From Neodiprion pinetum (taxonomy: Eukaryota > Arthropoda > Insecta > Hymenoptera > Diprionidae): a DNA stretch of 64,000 nucleotides. This document shows, piece after piece, positions 62,564 to 64,000 of the stretch. Made by a program: the position numbers and the translations under genes. A model generated the notes under the pieces. The model was given only the letters and a program-made list of their open reading frames with translations. It was not told the DNA's origin and ran no database searches. Numbering within the stretch: the first letter of the stretch is position 1; the number at the start of each line of letters is the position of its first letter. Where the stretch lies: positions 39,472,607-39,536,606 of the forward strand of contig NC_060235.2 in the NCBI RefSeq assembly GCF_021155775.2, read 5' to 3'.

Positions 62564-64000
62564 GTATACTTGAAGGATTTTTCATAATCTGCATGTTTCC
62601 ATGAGTGAAAATGCAAGTGACGATTTCAGGTTATTGATAATTTAACTTTCTGAAAATACACAGTACCAGCATCATGCTAATATTGTATAATAAACACAAA
62701 GTCTGTAGAAAAATTGCTCAAATTACATTATACGGGATATTATTATCTTTTCAATTTCTGAGTGAGTCGGAGATTTCGAGTATTTCAATTCCATATGAAA
62801 ATCATTCAAAATAATCTGATTTGATCCAAAATAAGTAATGAAACATCGTAAAAATCGTCGATACATTTTTTTTATCCCAAAATTCAACCTGATCCGTTCA
62901 AATAAATCCATTTTTTTTTTTTTTATCAAGCAATATTTCCATATTTTTTTCTTAAATATCTGCATCTCGAGAATAACTCAGTCAATTTTCAGCTCAAAAT
63001 ATGAAAAAGTCAGTGATTTATGATTTTTCTAATAGAATGAACCATTCTTCGACATTTTGTTGTCTTATGCATTTCTTTTCACATTCAAAATTACATTTTG
63101 CTAAAATATAACTTATTCGCCTTGACATATTGTCATAGTTAAAGAGTATCTGAGAATTCTTTCAAGCTATTCGAATCGACATCTCCGTCTCTACGGAATG
63201 ATTTTTGATGTCTCATATCTTATTAAAAAGTGAAGATTTATTGATTTGCGTAGTTGATCGATTGTCGCGAGGAATCGGGAAAGCGATTTATCGATCAAAT
63301 TCTGCATTTCTCCCACCCTTTTTTGTCCGCTACAACGGATTGATTAACCGGAAACCGATTCCGAAACTCAAGGCTCGCCCTTTACTTTCTAATTATAATC
63401 CAACACGGAGAAGGAGAAAGACGATTTTTAACGATCAAGATTGACGTCAGAATTTGTTCATATTATAAAATAATTACACACCGAGCCGACCGATACAAAA
63501 ATGCTTAAATCGCTTAAAAAAAAAAAAAAACCTGCACGTATTTCCGGAGCTACATTTTTTCGCACAATTTTCTCACCCCTCCAAACTTTTCTTTCTCCCC
63601 GCTTTTTAGCCCGTGATTTTTGCATACGGTAATTTAGCTGCGATTTTAATTCGCGCCTTCCGCATAATGTCCAAAGTTTTGACAAAGTTGAATCTCTGCA
63701 ACCGTATAACGAACCGTGCATGCAGGCTCTCTCATTGAAATTCCTAGGAAAAAAGGAACTGCGGAAAAAAAGAGAGCTGCTGCAACGACGGGATGAAATT
63801 TGCAGATGCTACAGTTGAAAACTTTTCTACGACGAGTAAACAATCGCCATCAAAGTTTCGCTGCATTATACATTTTTTTTTGCATGTACAATATGCGTAC
63901 ACACCATTGTTTTTTTTTTTTTTTTTTTCTGTTTTATTAAAAAGAACGAAAAGTAATTCATTACCTAAAAATGAAATACTCTCTTCAAATACTCTCTTAT

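Larger units (their letters stand above)
57232..64000. other. A+T-rich region without a recognised gene
   Basis: Contains a possible 5' exon donor near 58090 (ACGGG|gtaagtaa), GA and TA microsatellites and the foldback element at 61.7-61.9 kb. A 146-codon minus-strand frame (60409-59969) has no recognisable domain. Confidence 0.45.

Noticed and set aside
1..64000. Prokaryotic-type systems, CRISPR arrays, viral genes
   Set aside because: The direct repeats seen are microsatellites or foldback elements without regular spacers, and no polymerase, capsid, integrase or transposase motifs were found in the open frames.

Overview
This window is eukaryotic nuclear DNA, most likely from an insect. 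The evidence is spliced genes with GT-AG introns, an A+T-rich background, many GA/TC, TA and AAT microsatellites and small foldback (MITE-like) elements. The style (long introns beside compact genes, abundant purine/pyrimidine tracts) would fit a hymenopteran such as a sawfly, but that is a guess. I see no operons, plasmid or phage genes, CRISPR arrays, rRNA or convincing tRNAs.

Three protein-coding genes can be reconstructed exon by exon with matching splice phases. (1) Plus strand, 3.6-35.4 kb: a FAM107 (DUF1151) family gene with five coding exons and 288 residues. Introns 1 and 2 are very long (about 16.6 and 10.6 kb), and poly(A) signals lie near 36.5 and 36.7 kb. (2) Minus strand, 40.1-37.4 kb: methionine aminopeptidase 2 (MetAP2), six exons and 476 residues, with all five metal ligands and the catalytic histidine present. 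It converges on the FAM107 gene. (3) Minus strand, 48.5-44.9 kb: a six-exon, 488-residue, ten-helix membrane protein resembling the drug/metabolite transporter superfamily, perhaps its CRT-like branch.

Region by region: 1-3.6 kb is the upstream flank, with a cluster of CRE-like palindromes. 4-31 kb is mostly intronic and holds several foldback elements (11.4, 15.3, 17.4, 19.7 and 21.2-21.7 kb), long TC and TA tracts and possible alternative promoters of the FAM107 gene (14.5 and 30.4 kb). 36.7 kb is a tight convergent gene junction. 40.3-44.9 kb is intergenic or 3' UTR of the transporter. 48.6-64 kb has no gene I can name, only two exon-like segments (55.2 and 57.1 kb), a TATA-like promoter candidate (53.9 kb) and two more foldback elements (56.5 and 61.8 kb).

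The three genes have no evident common pathway: a probable actin-associated stress-response protein, a cytosolic N-terminal methionine-removing enzyme and a small-solute transporter candidate. The most interesting leads are the orphan transporter, an in-frame presequence-like extension upstream of the MetAP2 start, the likely multiple promoters of the FAM107 gene, and complementary TC/GA tracts flanking its third coding exon.
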